Below are positions 6,645 to 6,675 of a stretch of 6,675 nucleotides of DNA, in pieces (positions within the stretch are counted from its first letter, which is position 1; each line of letters opens with the position of its first letter). The position numbers and the translations under genes are program-made. Under the pieces are notes generated by a model. The model was not told the DNA's origin. It made no database searches and saw only the letters and a program-made list of their open reading frames with translations. The stretch is taken from positions 1 through 6,675 of the forward strand of contig JASBUM010000277.1 in the NCBI GenBank assembly GCA_030147905.1. Direction: 5' to 3'. This stretch comes from Acidimangrovimonas sp. (GTDB lineage: Bacteria; Pseudomonadota; Alphaproteobacteria; Rhodobacterales; Rhodobacteraceae).

Positions 6645-6675
6645 CCCGAAGAGGTAGCTTCCGCCCCGGATCAGG

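Noticed and set aside
1..6675. Possible mobile element, defence system, CRISPR array, tRNA or riboswitch.
   Set aside because: No transposase or integrase motif, terminal repeats, spaced direct repeats, tRNA-like fold or long structured leader was seen; nearly all DNA is covered by recognisable housekeeping genes.

Overview
The window is dense, GC-rich bacterial chromosome. GC-rich third codon positions, Shine-Dalgarno sites, protein sequence style and the neighbourhood of division, diaminopimelate-type aminotransferase and ubiquinone genes point to an alphaproteobacterium, most likely of the Rhodobacter/Paracoccus/Rhodovulum group. That assignment is inference from sequence style and remembered gene orders, not from a search. 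I see no transposase, phage gene, CRISPR array, tRNA or rRNA. It reads as conserved housekeeping chromosome rather than an accessory island.

Layout, left to right. Positions 1-1598 (minus) hold the N-terminal 532 codons of the DNA translocase FtsK: the membrane domain and a long Pro/Ala-rich linker, with the motor domain beyond the left edge. Positions 1612-2793 (minus) encode a PLP aminotransferase of the DapC-like class I/II group, 13 bases upstream of ftsK and probably co-transcribed with it. Positions 2907-4253 (minus) encode an amidase-signature hydrolase with an intact Lys-Ser-Ser triad. Positions 4341-5627 (plus) encode a UbiH/UbiF/COQ6-type FAD hydroxylase for ubiquinone synthesis, divergent from the amidase across an 87-base gap. 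Positions 5665-5886 and 5883-6644 (both minus) encode a small Trm112-like protein and a LON substrate-binding-domain protein. They overlap by four bases (ATGA) and face the hydroxylase tail to tail.

The genes form at least three transcription units: LON-domain/Trm112 leftward, the hydroxylase rightward, and amidase then aminotransferase-ftsK leftward, the last pair possibly with its own promoter in the 113-base gap at 2794-2906. Shared themes are envelope and cell division (DapC-like enzyme, FtsK) and respiration (ubiquinone hydroxylation), but these are neighbours rather than one pathway.

No new multi-gene system is visible. The features most worth a second look are small: a palindrome-rich in-frame insertion in the LON-domain gene, a 15-base in-frame tandem repeat in the hydroxylase gene, a -35-like heptamer that could serve both divergent promoters, and the absence of a ribosome-binding site before the hydroxylase.
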